Positions 45,987 through 56,760 of a DNA stretch of 64,000 bases are shown piece by piece; position 1 is the first letter of the stretch, and the number at the start of each line of letters is the position of its first letter. The DNA is from Dipteris shenzhenensis (Eukaryota; Polypodiophyta; Polypodiopsida; Gleicheniales): NCBI GenBank assembly GCA_047967505.1, contig CM106539.1; one strand, 5' to 3'. A model generated the notes under the pieces. It ran no database searches, was not told the DNA's origin, and worked only from the letters and a program-made list of their open reading frames with translations. A program made the position numbers and the translations under genes.

Positions 45987-46176
45987 TGTGAGGGAAAGAG
46001 AGGGGTGGAACGGTAGGAGACAGTCGACACTAGGGAGTGTGGGTGTGTAAGAATGTGTTGAGCCACACCACAAACTCAAAGGTTTTATTAGGATTAGGTA
46101 TTCACCCTATGACTGTCTTAGGACAGTCATAGCAGTCGTAACATTTAAAGGGTGGCAATGTGCCTTTACCCCAACA
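45987..46176 (-). repeat. 5' LTR of Copia element D (190 bp)
   Basis: Identical to the left LTR except for one G/A difference in the GGAAAGAG(A/G)GGGG stretch. The same hairpin is at 46108-46131. Confidence 0.95.
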
Positions 46177-46181
46177 TCAAT

Positions 46182-46468
46182 GATGGGGTTAGGTCCAAGC
46201 GATGTACTCTTTAAAAGGGGTAAGTTAGTATATTTAGTGTACAGATGCGTTGAGGATAGGGACACCCTTGTGTAAGTCTATATACATGACATGTGGGCTC
46301 ATTTACAAGGATCCTTTGAGATGGATTCCTTGGGATATAGGGACCTTGAGCAGGCCTACGCTTAGTCCAGAGGACCTGCACTAGTGGACTTCTGTGGTAT
46401 GGGACACGAGGGTTGGGGCGTGGTGCTTGGCTAACCTCAAGCTCAGGGGGTGATCCTTTATAGTGGAT
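46182..46468. other. Right flank of element D; no recognised gene
   Basis: This sequence was joined to 39789 before element D inserted. Nothing coding is recognised. Confidence 0.4.
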
Positions 46469-47059
46469 CTAGAGTGGGGTGGTGAGCTCACTAGCTCCCC
46501 TAATCTTGTCTTTGTAATGGATGGCAATACTGTGGACTAGATTCTCGTATCCTTCTTCTAGTCCATTCAGGATGACTTGAACCATTTCTTGGAAGTGTTC
46601 TTGGACTCGTAGAGAGTTGCGAACATATCCCATGCTTCTTTTGATGTCTTGACTGTGTTGAGCTGTCCTAGCATGACATCTTGCACATTCTACTTGATCA
46701 TATGATATGCGTACTTGTCTTTCTTGTCCCATTCTGCCTGTGCTCAGGCAATGGCAGGATCTGCTACAGGTGCGGAAACTGTTGGTGTAGTTGGAGATCC
46801 TGCTGTAGATCGTGTTGCTGAAGCTGCGATAACAGGTGGAGTAGAGCTACTGCTTGGTTGGGTCGTCCAATGGTCTGGGTGTAGATCCATCGACATACTC
46901 CCATTTGTCTTTAAGTACAAGAATGGTCTCCATTCGGTGTTTCCATGTGCCGTAATTGGAGTTGTCTAGCTTAGCAGATGCCTCCAGATTGAGGTTGCTA
47001 GTCGTAGACATGGTGCAAGAAATGTACTCAAGCTCTCTGTGAAAATTGGTTAACACCAA
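46469..47059 (-). pseudogene. Copia gag remnant, minus strand
   Basis: The frame ending at 46847 reads SAKLDNSNYGTWKHRMETIL and VLKDKWEYVDG, a clear Copia gag N-terminus. After a gap, 46732-46469 gives QEHFQEMVQVILNGLEEGYE, a further gag segment. No pol or LTR is attached, so this is an isolated fossil. Confidence 0.75.
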
Positions 47060-47314
47060 AGGCTGGAGCGGAACATCTGTGTGCCTGCCCCGTGATAGAC
47101 TGTTAAACTGATGATGTCAAGCGAGTTAAAGATAGTGATCGTTAAATCTATTATTTGAGAAGCATTCTTTTGGAGGACTACTTTGTTTTAGGTTGGAGAA
47201 AATGTCATGATATGTGACTGACTTGTCTTCTGGGTCTGTCCTTAAACATGCCATAACCAGTAGAGACGAAAAAATATGAAGGAACAGTCGTACCTGATTT
47301 GAAGAATTAGAAGT

Positions 47315-47671
47315 GAGTGGTTGGGCCCCAATGTCTCATGTGTGTAAAAAAGTAAATAAGCTGTATGTATACCATTTCAGATGTTTCAAATATAATATAT
47401 TAATATGTATGTATGTATGGCAAAAGGAAGTTCCCTCAAACTTCTGTGTTTCAAACATTTCAGGACTGAAATGCTTTTGCCTAAGCGTGTCTGAGTGGTT
47501 GGGCCCCAATGTCTCATGTGTATGTAAAAAGTAAATAAGCTGTATGTATACCATTTCAGATGTTTCAAATATAATATATTAATATGTATGTATGTATGGC
47601 AAAAGGAAGTTCCCTCAAACATCTGTGTTTCAAACATTTCAGGACTGAAATGCTTTTGCCTAAGCGTGTCT
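47315..47671. repeat. 178-bp tandem duplication (two copies)
   Basis: Units start at 47315 and 47493 (GAGTGGTTGGGCCCCAATGT) and are nearly identical, differing only at a few positions. Each contains an (ATGT)n run. The surroundings (47060-47314 and 47672-48573) hold no recognised gene, only the end of intron 2. Confidence 0.95.
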
Positions 47672-48158
47672 TTTATGGACGATGGACTCATGCTTAAGAC
47701 GAGCACAAATAATACATCACAACAGCGTTTCTGATGCTTACTGCCTATTATAATGTATGTAATCATCATTGATTCAGAGGGCAAAGATTCTCTAACATGT
47801 TTGAGTTCAAAATATTAAAAAGTTATATTTTGAGGTAAATAAGGCAGTGTGGCTGACTTGCCAATATACTGCTACGTTGGTTGAATACGGATATTGTCTA
47901 AATTTGTTTCCCACAGACCAGATTTAGAGGCTTCAGCAAACTATGTGCATGCCAGATTTAAGCAAGCAAAGCAAACAATAAGAACGACAGTAATAAATGT
48001 TTTCCTTGAATAAGAAATCAGAATACCTTAGATATACTTGAATTGCACATGGGTAAGTGCACCCTATGTGCACTTGTTGCCAACCCTCGAGATCACACGA
48101 CTTCTCACAGATAGCTATGCGTCATTGTGAAGACATGTATACATATTATATCAATTTC

Positions 48159-48196
48159 AGAATATATGTATGTTTGTACATACATACATATATTCT
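48159..48196. repeat. Perfect 14-bp inverted repeat with 10-nt loop
   Basis: AGAATATATGTATG at 48159-48172 pairs with CATACATATATTCT at 48183-48196. Further ATAC/GTAT repeats follow to about 48260. It is about 380 bp before exon 3. Confidence 0.85.
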
Positions 48197-48573
48197 AAAT
48201 GTATGATTGGACTTATTTCTAGTCTTACAAAGGTATATGTATATACATACAATATATAAATAACCTAATAGACATTTCACAGGCAAACGTTTCCGGGTTT
48301 CCCTGAATTGTTTCATATTGAATGGTTCTGAAACTTTTGGCTAAATCTTCCATAGTGATATAGATGCGTCCATTTTGAGGACTAGGGTGTGACTGTACAG
48401 TTTCTGCTTTATGCTTTCTTTAAGCTAAATCTTATGTTAACCTGTTGTGTATAGATTCTCAGATATTTTGCACTTTTAAAACAGAATCTTTTCCATGGGT
48501 GATGTGTCAAGATTTTCACTTGAAAAGAGGTGAATTTCAGATGGCCACTAAATGAATGAATTATTATATACAG

Positions 48574-48727
48574 GTGGATGAATGGATTGATTACTCCCCA
48601 TCACTTTCAGTAGGGGCAGCTTTTGAGAAGGCTTGTGTGTTCATTGATTCGTATCTGACATTACGCACCTTTTTGGTCGGCAACAACCTCAGTATTGCGG
48701 ACATAACTATTCTTGCTGGCCTTGCTG
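48574..48727 (+). CDS. Glutamyl-tRNA synthetase, cytosolic, coding exon 3
   Basis: The exon encodes residues 83-133 plus one base, reading VDEWIDYSPSLSVGAAFEKA and then FLVGNNLSIADITILAGLA. The VDEWxDY and FLVGxxLSIADxxxxxxLA patterns mark the GST-C-like domain of plant cytosolic GluRS. The acceptor is ATATATACAG|GTGGAT and the donor CTTGCTG|GTAAAC, phase 1. This 154-bp exon is isolated between introns of 29,026 and 14,037 bp. Confidence 0.92.
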
Positions 48728-48945
48728 GTAAACATCTTTTTGGCAACATGCATTTTTAGATATGAGCTGAGAAATTCATTTTACTTTACTTCGTGTCAAC
48801 ATCTTTTGTTTTTCCTTTACTTTCTCACACCCTATAAACTTTCCTTTACTTTGGGATTGAAAGGTACTGCCCTGAAAAAAACTCACAAAACACATGCACG
48901 CACGCACACAAGTGTATGTATTTACATCCCGATTTTGTGAGGCAG
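48728..48945 (+). other. Start of giant intron 3; no element recognised
   Basis: AT-rich sequence with a short CACACACGCACGCACACA-like run near 48890-48910, ending where the truncated Copia element C begins. Confidence 0.5.
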
Positions 48946-50195
48946 CAATGATGGTACAGTCATACGGATCTCTATGGATAACATATTTTCCTAAAAAGCA
49001 CATGATGGCTTCCATCGAAAATTTGTGATGGCAACCCTTTTGCTTTTAGCATGCATCTCCCCATCTCCGAAAGTGACCGATTTTTCCTATGACTCTTCCC
49101 ATTCTGTTGAGGAGTATTCCTCACCGTAAACTGATGTGTAATGCCCTTCTCAGAAAAAAATTGTTCCAATCCCTTGAACAGATATTCCCCCCCTCAAAAA
49201 ATTGAATGAAGGGTCTGCAACCGGCATTTAGATTGATTTTCAACCAAGGCAACAAAGTGTATGACCACATTGCAAACATCAGACTTCTGCTTTAGAGCAA
49301 AGACCTAAGTACAACTTGTGAAGTCATCTACAATGTAACCTAATAAAGATGACGTCCACGAGACGGAGTGTGCATGGGTCCAATAGCATGAGTATGGATG
49401 AGCTATAATTTTTGTGTATCCCGGACTGCACCATCCTTGGGAAAGAAAAAACAATGCATTTTACAAAAAATATAGCCCTCACATGTTTTGTTTGGAGGAG
49501 TCTTCAAACGAGGCAAAGCATCAATCATATTAAGCTTCGGCAATAACATAATGCTGCCATAATTTATATGCCCAAACCTAGCATGCCCTAAGTCTGCATC
49601 TTGCATGGCAGAGGTAGAAGCCACAAAAGCAGAAGTTGCTGTTTTCAGATTTTCAATTAAGCTGAAGTAACCCGTGACATAATGTATCGGTGAAAACCTA
49701 GCCTTAATCTCTCTCCTTGTCACGGACCGTACATCTGTCATCCTCAAAGATGTCTTGGTAACCTCTTTGAGAGAAAGAAGGGACAGGAAGTATTACATTC
49801 TAAATCCCAAGGACATTCAAAACATCCCGGATGCAAAGATCTAAACCATCCTCTGCTGTGAGTGAAAGTTCTCCAATCCTTTAACTGGATATGAAGAATC
49901 GGTGGCACAAGAAATTGACTTGCCAATCGGTGCACTGGATAACTTATGAAAGAAATATTTATGTGAGGTAATATGGTGGGAAGTATTGCAATCAAAGTTC
50001 CATGTCTTAGCCGTCTCATTCATGCTGAAAATATGTCTCCCAAGAAACATCATAGCTACAAGTAAAAGAAGGCCCAATCATACTCAACAAAATGGGGAGA
50101 AGTATCATTAGAACTTGCATTATGCATTGAGCCTGAAATTGCCACTCTTTCTTCTTCTCTGTTTGCAAGCCTCTTGGGGCATTCACTGATGTAAT
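48946..50195 (-). mobile_element. Copia element C, truncated integrase-protease part (interrupted by element B)
   Basis: Minus-strand fragments read ARFGHINYGSIMLLPKLNMI with CEGYIFCKMH (integrase zinc region), TPQQNGKSHRKNRS (around the catalytic Glu) and SHHITSHKYF (protease side). Similarity fades near 48950 after the MEAIMC motif of integrase. At the right end, YISEC of the gag zinc knuckle is reached exactly at the insertion point of element B. The other half of the knuckle lies at 54366 onward. Confidence 0.8.
50191..50195. other. Target-site duplication GTAAT, left copy (element B)
   Basis: GTAAT directly precedes the LTR start at 50196 and directly follows the other LTR at 54366-54370. 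Confidence 0.9.
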
Positions 50196-50454
50196 TGTAG
50201 GCCATCTTCTCCTAGTTCTAGTGATGCCCTATAGGCCCTGGTGCCTTGTAGGCATTGGTATAGGCACTTAGTTTATTGTGTCTTTTAGGCCATATAGGAC
50301 ACTTAGTCCTATGTGACACCTAGGATACTTAGTCCTAGGTCTAGGTACAAGTACTATGTACTTTGTTTTTCACACACTACTCAAGATTGACGTGGCGGCT
50401 GTGACTCTTCGACTCTTTGTACCTTGCACTCTCTTTTCATTCAACGATCCTATA
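50196..50454 (+). repeat. 5' LTR of element B (259 bp)
   Basis: Starts TGTAGGCCATC and ends GATCCTATA; the last bases suggest CA has mutated to TA in this family. Contains two GACACTTAGTCCTA-like palindromic units. Confidence 0.9.
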
Positions 50455-50517
50455 GTGGTATCAGAGCCACGTTCAGATTCGTCTCTTGCCCCCAGACTTG
50501 CACCAGCCTCCTTCATC

Positions 50518-50935
50518 CGTACAGTCGTACGGTACGAACAACCGTTCTCACAGCTCCGTATAGTCGTGCTTGCGTTGTACTTACGCTGTATAGCTCCGTA
50601 CCTATTTTCGTACTGCACTACGTACGTCTTTGTACCTTTGTTGTGCGTTTCATACAATCATCGTACAATTGTACTTGCATTGTACTTGCATCATCGTACT
50701 TGCGTTGTACTTGTGCTACCGTATAGTCGTATATATTCGAATCTACATCACCATACAGTCATACACGGTACAGCCGTACAACATACAACATAATACCTGC
50801 ATCCGTACAGCGTATATGTACCAGTACAATCAAGTACCTGCATCCGTACACTGCACGTACTTGTTCCGTACACTGCAGTCCGTACCTGCTCAGCACGTTG
50901 TACCTGCAGTCCGTACAGCTTGTATATTACAGTAC
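50518..50935 (+). promoter_or_regulatory. GTAC-crowded leader of element B
   Basis: I count 26 GTAC tetramers in about 418 bp, often as CATCCGTACA or TTGTACTTGC. The leader then turns into CATTGAGTCA(C/G)ATT repeats at 51187-51290 and TTTGGGGCTTTTG units, before gag starts at 51554. Confidence 0.75.
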
Positions 50936-51553
50936 ATTCTCAAAATTTGGGGCTTTTGAGGGCTTTTGCTCTCCTTATCTTCCTTCTACTGTTTGAAATC
51001 TTCTCAAGCCATTTCAACAGCTTGGAAAGCCTACATTTTGAGGTCCATACTTTGGGACAGGTGCACTTTTGCAGATAATTTGTGGACAACAAGTCCTAAT
51101 TTTGCAGTTGCAAGCCTTGAGGCTATTTTTGGGATTTGGTCTGCAATTTCGCTCTTGATTGCAATACATTGGGACAGATTCGAGAACATTGAGTCACATT
51201 TGCAGGACATTGAGTCAGATTTTCAGACATTGAGTCTTTTCTGCAGGACATTGAGTCAGATTCGTATACATTGGGTCACATTTGCAAAAATTTCAGCAAA
51301 ATTTGCGGCTTTTCTGCATTTGCCCTCTTTTTTGCCTATTTGTCCTCAATAAATTTGGGGCTTTTGCCAAATTTGCTGTTTTTGCAATTAACATTGCCTG
51401 CCATAGTCACATTTGGGTCAGATCTGCATTTGCCCTTTGATTTGGGTCGGAAATTTGCAGATATCTGCTGTCATTTTTGGACAGCCAGCTTTTTGCAGTG
51501 ATAGCCTTGAGGCTTTTGGGTTTTCAGGTCTCTTTCAGGGTATCACATTTGCT

Positions 51554-53972
51554 ATGGCTTGGAACAATCAAGATCTATTTGGCATTCTTCGTGAAGATGA
51601 TAAGTTGGATGGCACCAACTATCCGATGTGGTCTTATCTCATGAAACATATTCTTGTTGCAAAGCATTTGTGGAATATTGTTTCTGGGGTTGATCTGAGG
51701 CCAGCCAATGCTACAGTGGTTGCCTCTACTGTTGGTCCCTGTGCAGGGGTTTCTACTCCTGATGCCTCATCTTCTAGCACTCCTGCTACTACTCTTCCAA
51801 CTCAGGAACAGACAAGATAGGATGCAAGAGATGCAAATGCACATTCATGTATTGCTTTATCATGCAAGAGAATCATTATTCCACACATCCGGTCTTGTAG
51901 GACAGCAAAGGATGCTTGGGATAAATTGGCTTCTCTCTATCAGATTCACAATGAGGCACGTGTTGCATATTTGGGAAGGCAATTACAGGAAGTCAGCATG
52001 AATGAAGGTGACTCTATGGATGCATACTTGACAAAGGTCAAGGACCTCATGGAACAACTTGCCAACATTGATGAGGTGGTGCCAAATTCACAGCTTGTCA
52101 GTAACACATTGAATGGACTGCCAGATACATATCAAGGGTTTGCTATAACCCTTCGATTAGTGGCCATGGGTAATCCAGACCACTATTCTTTTGATCAGCT
52201 AGTTACTTTGCTTTTGCAGGAAGAGCAAAGTAGAGCTAATAGACAAGCCATTATTCATGATCATGCATTTGCTTCACAACAAACAGGAAGAGGCAAGGCT
52301 TCCAAGATGGGCAAGCCAAAATCTGCGCATAGCACTTGCAATTCCTCTCATGCATCTAAAATAACAGCAGATAAGTCAAAGAAGAAAAGATGCAACTGTT
52401 GTCGCAAGCTTGGACATGACATTTCAGAATGCAAGAAGTGCATTGCTTCGGAGAAAAAGAAAGCAGGATTGACAGTTAATGCCTCTCATGCTATTGAATC
52501 CCATGAGCCAGAAGATGCTTCACATGCACATGCTCTTCAAGATGATTGGGCATGGGCTGTCCATTGCTCATTTGATCCCTCCAAAGCTGATGCATTCTTT
52601 ACTGCTAATGATGCTCAGTCCTGGTACTTTGATAGTGAGGCTTCCAAGCATGTCACATCTTGCAGATAGTTGTTTCATTCTTTAGCTGATGCACGTCGAG
52701 GGGGGACTCAGCTCACATCCATTTCAAGCCATCCTGTCACTCTGACAAATGTTCTTTTTGTGCCTGGAATTGAAGTCAACTTGATTTCAATTTTAGCAAT
52801 TGCCACTTCAGGTTTCAAAGTTATTTTTGATGGCTACAGATGCCTAGTTTATGATCTTCGTGATGACAATGCCATAGTTCTCACTGGTATATGGTTTGAA
52901 GCAGGCACCCAAGGCATGGTATGCCAAAATTTATGTACACTTACTATCTATCCCTTGGTTTTCAGAATAGCCCCACAGAACCCACTCTTTATGTCCGTGG
53001 GAGTGGATCTGATTTTTTAGTGCTGATTTTATATGTGGATGATATGCTCATCACGGGCCCAAATACTCAGCAAATTGCAGCTTTCAAGGCTGATTTGCAG
53101 CAGATTTTTGAAATGTCAGACATGGGACAGCTCCATTATTATTTGGGCATTCAGTTTGCTGATGTTGAGGGGGGTATCATGATGTCTTAGTCCAAGTATA
53201 TTGGACAGCTCCTTGATCGTTTTCAGTTCGAGGATTGCAAGCCAATCTCTACTCCAGTGGACCCTGGCTTGAAATTTCAGATCATGATGGGAGCCCACCA
53301 TGTGATATCACTCTTTATTAACAGGCTGTTGGATGCCTTATTTATTTATGTCACACCAGACCTCACTTACAGTATGCAGTATCTCAGCTCAGCAGATTCA
53401 TGCACATGCCCAGTTCACAGCATTGGCAGGCAGTGAAGAGAGTCTTCAGATATCTCAGAGGCACTCGGGATTTAGCCCTCTTCTATGGTGATCAGGGTTC
53501 ACTTACCATGCATGCTTACATGGATAGTGACTGCACAGGATCTTATGACATCAGAGTGTCACATACTGGCAATTGTTTTTTGCTTGGCAATTCATGTATC
53601 TCTTGGCTCAGCAAGAAGCAACCAACAGTTGCCACATCTAGCTGTGAGGCTGAGTACAGGAAAGCTTTCACTGCTACAGCAGAGTGTGTTCAGCTTCGAT
53701 AGTTACTTATAAATCTTGGTATTCGCCAAACTATGGTCTACACTGACAGCCAAAGTGCTTTGGCCATTGCACATAACCCAGTGTTTCATGCGCGTACCAA
53801 GCATATTGAAGTTCACTATCATTATGTTCGGGAGCGGTTGTCAGTAGGAGACATAGAGTTGTCCTATCTTCCCATAGAGGACAACATAGCAGATATGTTT
53901 ACAAAGGCACTTCCTCGTCCCAAGTTTGAAGTCTTCCGCCAGGCTTTACACTTGGTTCCCTTTGTTACATGA
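51554..53972 (+). pseudogene. Copia gag-pol of element B, internally deleted, several TAG stops
   Basis: Gag starts MAWNNQDLFGILREDDKLDG. Its first TAG is at about 51818. Then come MNEGDSMDAYLTKVKDLMEQ, the knuckle CNCCRKLGHDISEC and the protease site YFDSEASKHVTSCR (G replaced by E), followed by TAG at about 52667. After the deletion, RT continues with LILYVDDMLITG (53028) and LHYYLGIQF, TAG at about 53188, RNase H DSDCTGSYD..SCEAEYR, TAG at about 53700, and DSQSALAIAHNPVFHARTKH. The final frame ends at 53972. Confidence 0.9.
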
Positions 53973-54100
53973 TCTAACATACCTTGTACATTCATAGGTG
54001 GCTATATCCTTTTGAATGAACATGTGCCACCATGTTTAAAAAATACCAGGTATTCTGAGACGTTTCCATAATACTTCAGCCCATACCATGGAGGGGGGTT

Positions 54101-54365
54101 TGTAGGCCATCTTTTCCTAGTTCTAGTGATGCCCTATAGGCCCTGGTATGTGCCTTGTAGGCATTGGTATAGGCACTTAGTTTATTGTGTGTCTTTTAGG
54201 CCATATAGGACACTTAGTCCTATGTGACACTTAGGACACTTAGTCCTAGGTCTAGGTACAAGTACTATGTACTTTGTTTTTCACACACTACTCAAGATTG
54301 ACGTGACGGCTGTGACTCTTCGACTCTTTGTACCTTGCACTCTCTTTTCATTCAACGATCCTATA
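54101..54365 (+). repeat. 3' LTR of element B (265 bp)
   Basis: Preceded by GGAGGGGGGTT and ending GATCCTATA, followed by the GTAAT target duplication at 54366-54370. It is 6 bp longer than the 5' LTR through two small indels. Confidence 0.92.
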
Positions 54366-54545
54366 GTAATGACAAGGCTTTTTGCAATAGTGGCACTTGT
54401 CTTTCTTGAAATGCTTTGAGGCATCCTTTTCTCACATGCATGTGTATGTCCGAAACCATTGCCAGAGGCATGACTTGGCTGAACTTTCTTTTTGCCTTTA
54501 TCCTTTGTTGAAAGAGCATGCTCCCCACTACAAGAACGTGAATCC
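54366..54545 (-). mobile_element. Copia element C, gag zinc-knuckle segment on the far side of element B
   Basis: On the minus strand this reads GEHALSTKDKGKKKVQPSHA, then, after a frame change, a Lys-rich stretch with CHYCKKPCH at the edge of element B. The remaining knuckle residues are found left of 50195. It stops abruptly where the LTR of element F starts at 54546. Confidence 0.75.
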
Positions 54546-54857
54546 TGTTGGAGATATCATAGTCAAAGAGTGTGTTGGTGTGTAGTACTAGGTGATCTAG
54601 TACTAGTCTATGTGTGTGAGTCTTGTGTGAGTGCCTTGTGTCATCATGGGACTTATCCCATATGCACTATAGGTGCTAGTGTCATCATGGGACTTATCCC
54701 ATATGCACTATAGGTGCTAGTGTGCGAATGAGTAGCCTATATAAGGCTTGTACTTCTCATGATTATTAATAAGATAGCCTTTCATTATGTTTTCATTCAT
54801 ATATCATTTCCTCACACCCTAACCTTCTCTCCGTCTCTGTCCACCATGTTTCTAACA
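54546..54857 (+). repeat. LTR of a further Copia element (F), + strand
   Basis: Starts TGTTGGAGATATC and ends TTTCTAACA, followed at once by the primer site TGGTATTAGAGCC. It contains a TATATAA box at 54738-54744, AATAAG near 54768 and a perfect 41-bp tandem duplication at 54638-54719. No second LTR was found, so the element is broken. Confidence 0.8.
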
Positions 54858-55612
54858 TGGTATTAGAGCCACCTTCCGTAGCTGCCACACCCTAGCCAAA
54901 ACCCTAAACCCCAATTTTGCTTCAGCCCTTCTTCCGGTAGCCTACAGCTGCCTCATTCTGCCTCAAATTCTACCCTTTTAGGGTTTTTACTCAGCCGCCT
55001 TCACTGCTCCCTCCACTTCGCCTCTGTTTTGTAGCTTCCTGTGCCATTTCAGCCCATCTAGCCTCTCCACAGCCTGCTGGCTGGCCCGTTTGCAAAAGGC
55101 GCTTGCATACAAGCTGATTCGGAGTTGTTTCATCCCCGTTTTTAGGGTTTGCAGGTTGCTACAGCAGAAGCCCTGACCATCTATGGGCATTGGTTGCAGA
55201 TTTTTGCGGTCTTTTGGAGGTCTTTTGACCTGTTTTGGAGCTGCTCTTGCATTTTTGCACCATGTAGAGGTTGCTGCTGCAGAACCGCCTCTTTTAGACG
55301 CATTTTCAGGGCTGTTTCTAACTTTCAGGTCTTGCAGAACAGCTGCTTTTGGAACTAGTGACCTGCTGTAACATTTCGAAACCCTTTAGAGAGCCACTTC
55401 ATCATTTTGGAGCTGGTCTACTGAAACATTCTCACATTTCAAGATATATTTCTGCATTTGGCGCTCCTCCAGCTACCTTCTTGAGGATTTTGGATCTGCT
55501 CCAGCTTCTATTCGCTCATTCTTACACTTCAGGCTGCTGGACACATTTATTCAAGCATTTCTCAAGCTGTTGGTTCATTTCAGAGCCCCAGGCAAGCTCC
55601 TTTATTGGCTGG
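54858..55612 (+). other. Leader of Copia element F
   Basis: The primer site is at 54858-54870. The following 750 bp lack recognisable coding domains; they are CT-rich at first and then TTTGCAG/TTTTGGAG-rich, like the second part of the leaders in elements A and B. It ends head-to-head against the minus-strand LINE. Confidence 0.55.
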
Positions 55613-56760
55613 TTATTTATTTCTGACCCTCATAATAGATTGGCTTTGTCTATGTGCATGTAAGTTCCGGAAAAAAGATTTCGAGGAACAGCCCTTATCT
55701 AGCATAGGTTTAGCTCTGGCCCGGGTCTGCCATTTGGACAACTTGCGTTTATCATTGGCATCAATTATGGAGGAAGCACACGACAATAAATGCTGCTCAG
55801 AATCAGATAGAGATCTTTGATGACTAATCTGTACCAAATATTGCTTGTATGATTTTGCCCACTGGATATGCTGTCTGGTTTCTGCCAAGTACCATCTTCC
55901 ATATTCCTTAATGACATTTTGAATGCGATGTATGAAAGAGGTCCAAGCAAAGTCCAGATCCTCCTGAGCATGGGAAAGCAATGGCCTACAAGCCAATCTG
56001 ATCATATGCTGGAAATTTTCATGAGAGAGATATAATTGATTAACCTGTAAATTTCTGACTGAAGAGGGCTGCAAGTCATCCAAAGGCATACCAAAGGAAA
56101 GAATGAGCCATAGTGGAGTATGATCAGATAATTGCTGTGAATAATCAGTCCGCATTTGACATGTATATTCATCATATTGCTGAGCATGAAGAAGATAAAA
56201 TCTATCAAGCTTGGCCCAATATTCTGTGAAAGCATTATGATGATATGTAAATCCCAAAACTGATGGGAGAGTTGCTGTCCATAAATCTGCAAATTGTAGA
56301 GATGATGTCATATGTTCCCATTGCTGAATTTCAGAAGGCAGCATATGGGATTTATGTGTAGTGTTGTCCTTCCAGTGAGGAGAATTGTTGAAATCACCAC
56401 AAAGTAAGGCATTTGAAGACCAAGGATATTGCTTGATGGAGTTCCACATTTGAGCTCTTGATGCTGAATTTTGAGAAGCATACAAAGATCCTATCTCAAA
56501 ATTCTCTCCATTAATCATACATTGGATAATCATCCATCTTCCACCAAGATCATTATATGCTATCAAGGGTTGCAAATCATGTCTGGCTAAAATGCACAGC
56601 CCAGAGAACTGTCCAGATCCTGAATAAAATATATCATATCCAGAAAAAAACCCATGCTGGCCATTAAAAAAATGCTGATTATGCTCTTGTAGACACACAA
56701 CATCCGGATGAGTTGTATTTATATAATGCCATAAAAGCCTCCATTTATTCTGGTTTTTCC
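55613..56760 (-). pseudogene. L1-type LINE ORF2, endonuclease domain, truncated before RT
   Basis: On the minus strand: HPDVVCLQEHNQ, then SGLCILARHDLQPLIAY, LLCGDFNNSPHW (GDFN motif), AKLDRFYLLHAQQ and SDHTPLWLILSFG (SDH motif). The end SSKSFFRNLHAHRQSQSI corresponds to the linker between EN and RT in plant L1 ORF2. The sequence then stops, so RT is missing. The 361-residue frame from 56698 is uninterrupted. Loss of the 3' end is unusual for LINEs, which normally lose their 5' end, so a later deletion or insertion is likely. Confidence 0.85.

Larger units (their letters stand above)
39795..46176 (-). mobile_element. Complete Ty1/Copia LTR retrotransposon, element D
   Basis: Two 190-bp LTRs (39795-39984 and 45987-46176; TGTGAGGG...CCCCAACA) differ by one base that I can see. 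TCAAT flanks both sides (39790-39794 and 46177-46181). The primer site GCTCTGATACCA, on the + strand at 45973-45984, marks the right end as the 5' side, so the element is antisense to the host gene. The interior holds gag, protease, integrase, RT and RNase H. It is the youngest insertion in the window by LTR similarity, yet gag-pol has at least four lesions. Confidence 0.96.
50196..54365 (+). mobile_element. Copia element B, + strand, internally deleted, nested in element C
   Basis: LTRs lie at 50196-50454 and 54101-54365, with GTAAT duplications. The primer site GTGGTATCAGAGCC follows the left LTR and GGAGGGGGG precedes the right one. Gag and the start of protease are joined near 52888 directly to the middle of RT (YGLKQAP region), so integrase and the RT N-terminus are gone. 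At least four TAG stops occur. The LTRs show about four substitutions and two small indels. It is the same family as element E. Confidence 0.93.
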
